The notes beneath the pieces are model-generated. The model did not search any database and was not told the origin of the DNA. It worked only from the letters and a program-made list of their open reading frames with translations. From the NCBI GenBank assembly GCA_937890765.1, contig CALADQ010000011.1, positions 1 to 22,604 of the forward strand: a stretch of 22,604 nucleotides of DNA, in the 5' to 3' direction. The translations under genes and the position numbers were made by a program. Each line of letters starts with the position of its first letter. The first letter of the stretch is position 1. This stretch comes from an uncultured Candidatus Neoarthromitus sp. (GTDB taxonomy: Bacteria; Bacillota; Clostridia; Clostridiales; Clostridiaceae). Below, in pieces: positions 22,474-22,604 of the stretch.

Positions 22474-22604
22474 TTTAAAGACAGTAGAAATTAAAAAACA
22501 AAGAAAATATTTTAATGGTAAGGTTGATTTGTATGTAGTATCATTACCTTAAGAAAAATATGATGGTAACGAGAATTGAGGTTGAAGTTGATTAATGAAA
22601 AATT
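22474..22604. other. No gene recognised
   Basis: The right end of the window shows no credible ORF, promoter or terminator. A short frame at about 22515-22550 (NGKVDLYVVSLP) and a GGTAA/TTACC pair are too short to interpret; they may be debris of a decayed gene. Confidence 0.4.

Overview
The window looks like a chromosome segment of a very AT-rich, low-GC Gram-positive anaerobe of the Peptoniphilaceae type, with Parvimonas as the closest fit I can think of. Evidence: consensus Gram-positive SD sites, Sec signal peptides without an outer-membrane repertoire, Lac-family PTS genes with a LevR-type activator, and several secreted DUF4214 proteins. The genus is an inference from gene content, not a database result.

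Positions 1-3730 look like a mobile or plasmid-like remnant. The left edge holds the tail of an unknown gene, then wreckage of a two-gene ATPase plus TOPRIM/RloB-like pair that resembles a phage-defence module (103-629). A tight minus-strand operon follows (2615 down to 660). It encodes a winged-helix replication or replisome-organiser-like protein, three very small or helical proteins (one a 26-residue peptide carrying a sliding-clamp-like motif), a tandem ribbon-helix-helix protein and an overlapping single-TM peptide. It is divergent from a regulator (2864-3754) that appears to contain four degenerate XRE domains. The last codons of that regulator are out-of-frame codons of a 5'-truncated serine hydrolase, so the junction with older chromosome lies near 3720-3735.

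Positions 3730-6051 hold the truncated hydrolase, a GNAT acetyltransferase overlapping it, and a convergent short-chain dehydrogenase very like clostridial 7-alpha-hydroxysteroid dehydrogenases.

Positions 6262-11701 form a cell-surface cluster: two tandem paralogous secreted DUF4214 proteins, a secreted Gly/Ser/Thr-rich protein with an internal LPQTG, and a large secreted protein ending in DUF4214. Each has its own leader, and palindromes and terminators lie between most of them.

Positions 11702-21340 form a beta-glycoside PTS locus. An 882-aa LevR-architecture activator precedes an operon for EIIA, EIIB, EIIC, a GH170/DUF871 (MupG-like) hydrolase and a GH1 6-phospho-beta-glycosidase. A second, partial copy follows in which EIIA and EIIB have decayed but EIIC is intact. 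The activator has lost the sigma-54 GAFTGA loop and the Walker B glutamate, and the operon has a near-consensus sigma-A promoter, so it probably does not work as a classical sigma-54 activator. Sugars imported by EIIABC as 6-phosphates would be cleaved by the GH1 and GH170 enzymes.

Positions 21400-22604 hold a small XRE regulator with an overlapping multi-TM protein, then a twice-frameshifted membrane-protein pseudogene. I saw no tRNA, rRNA, CRISPR array or transposase.
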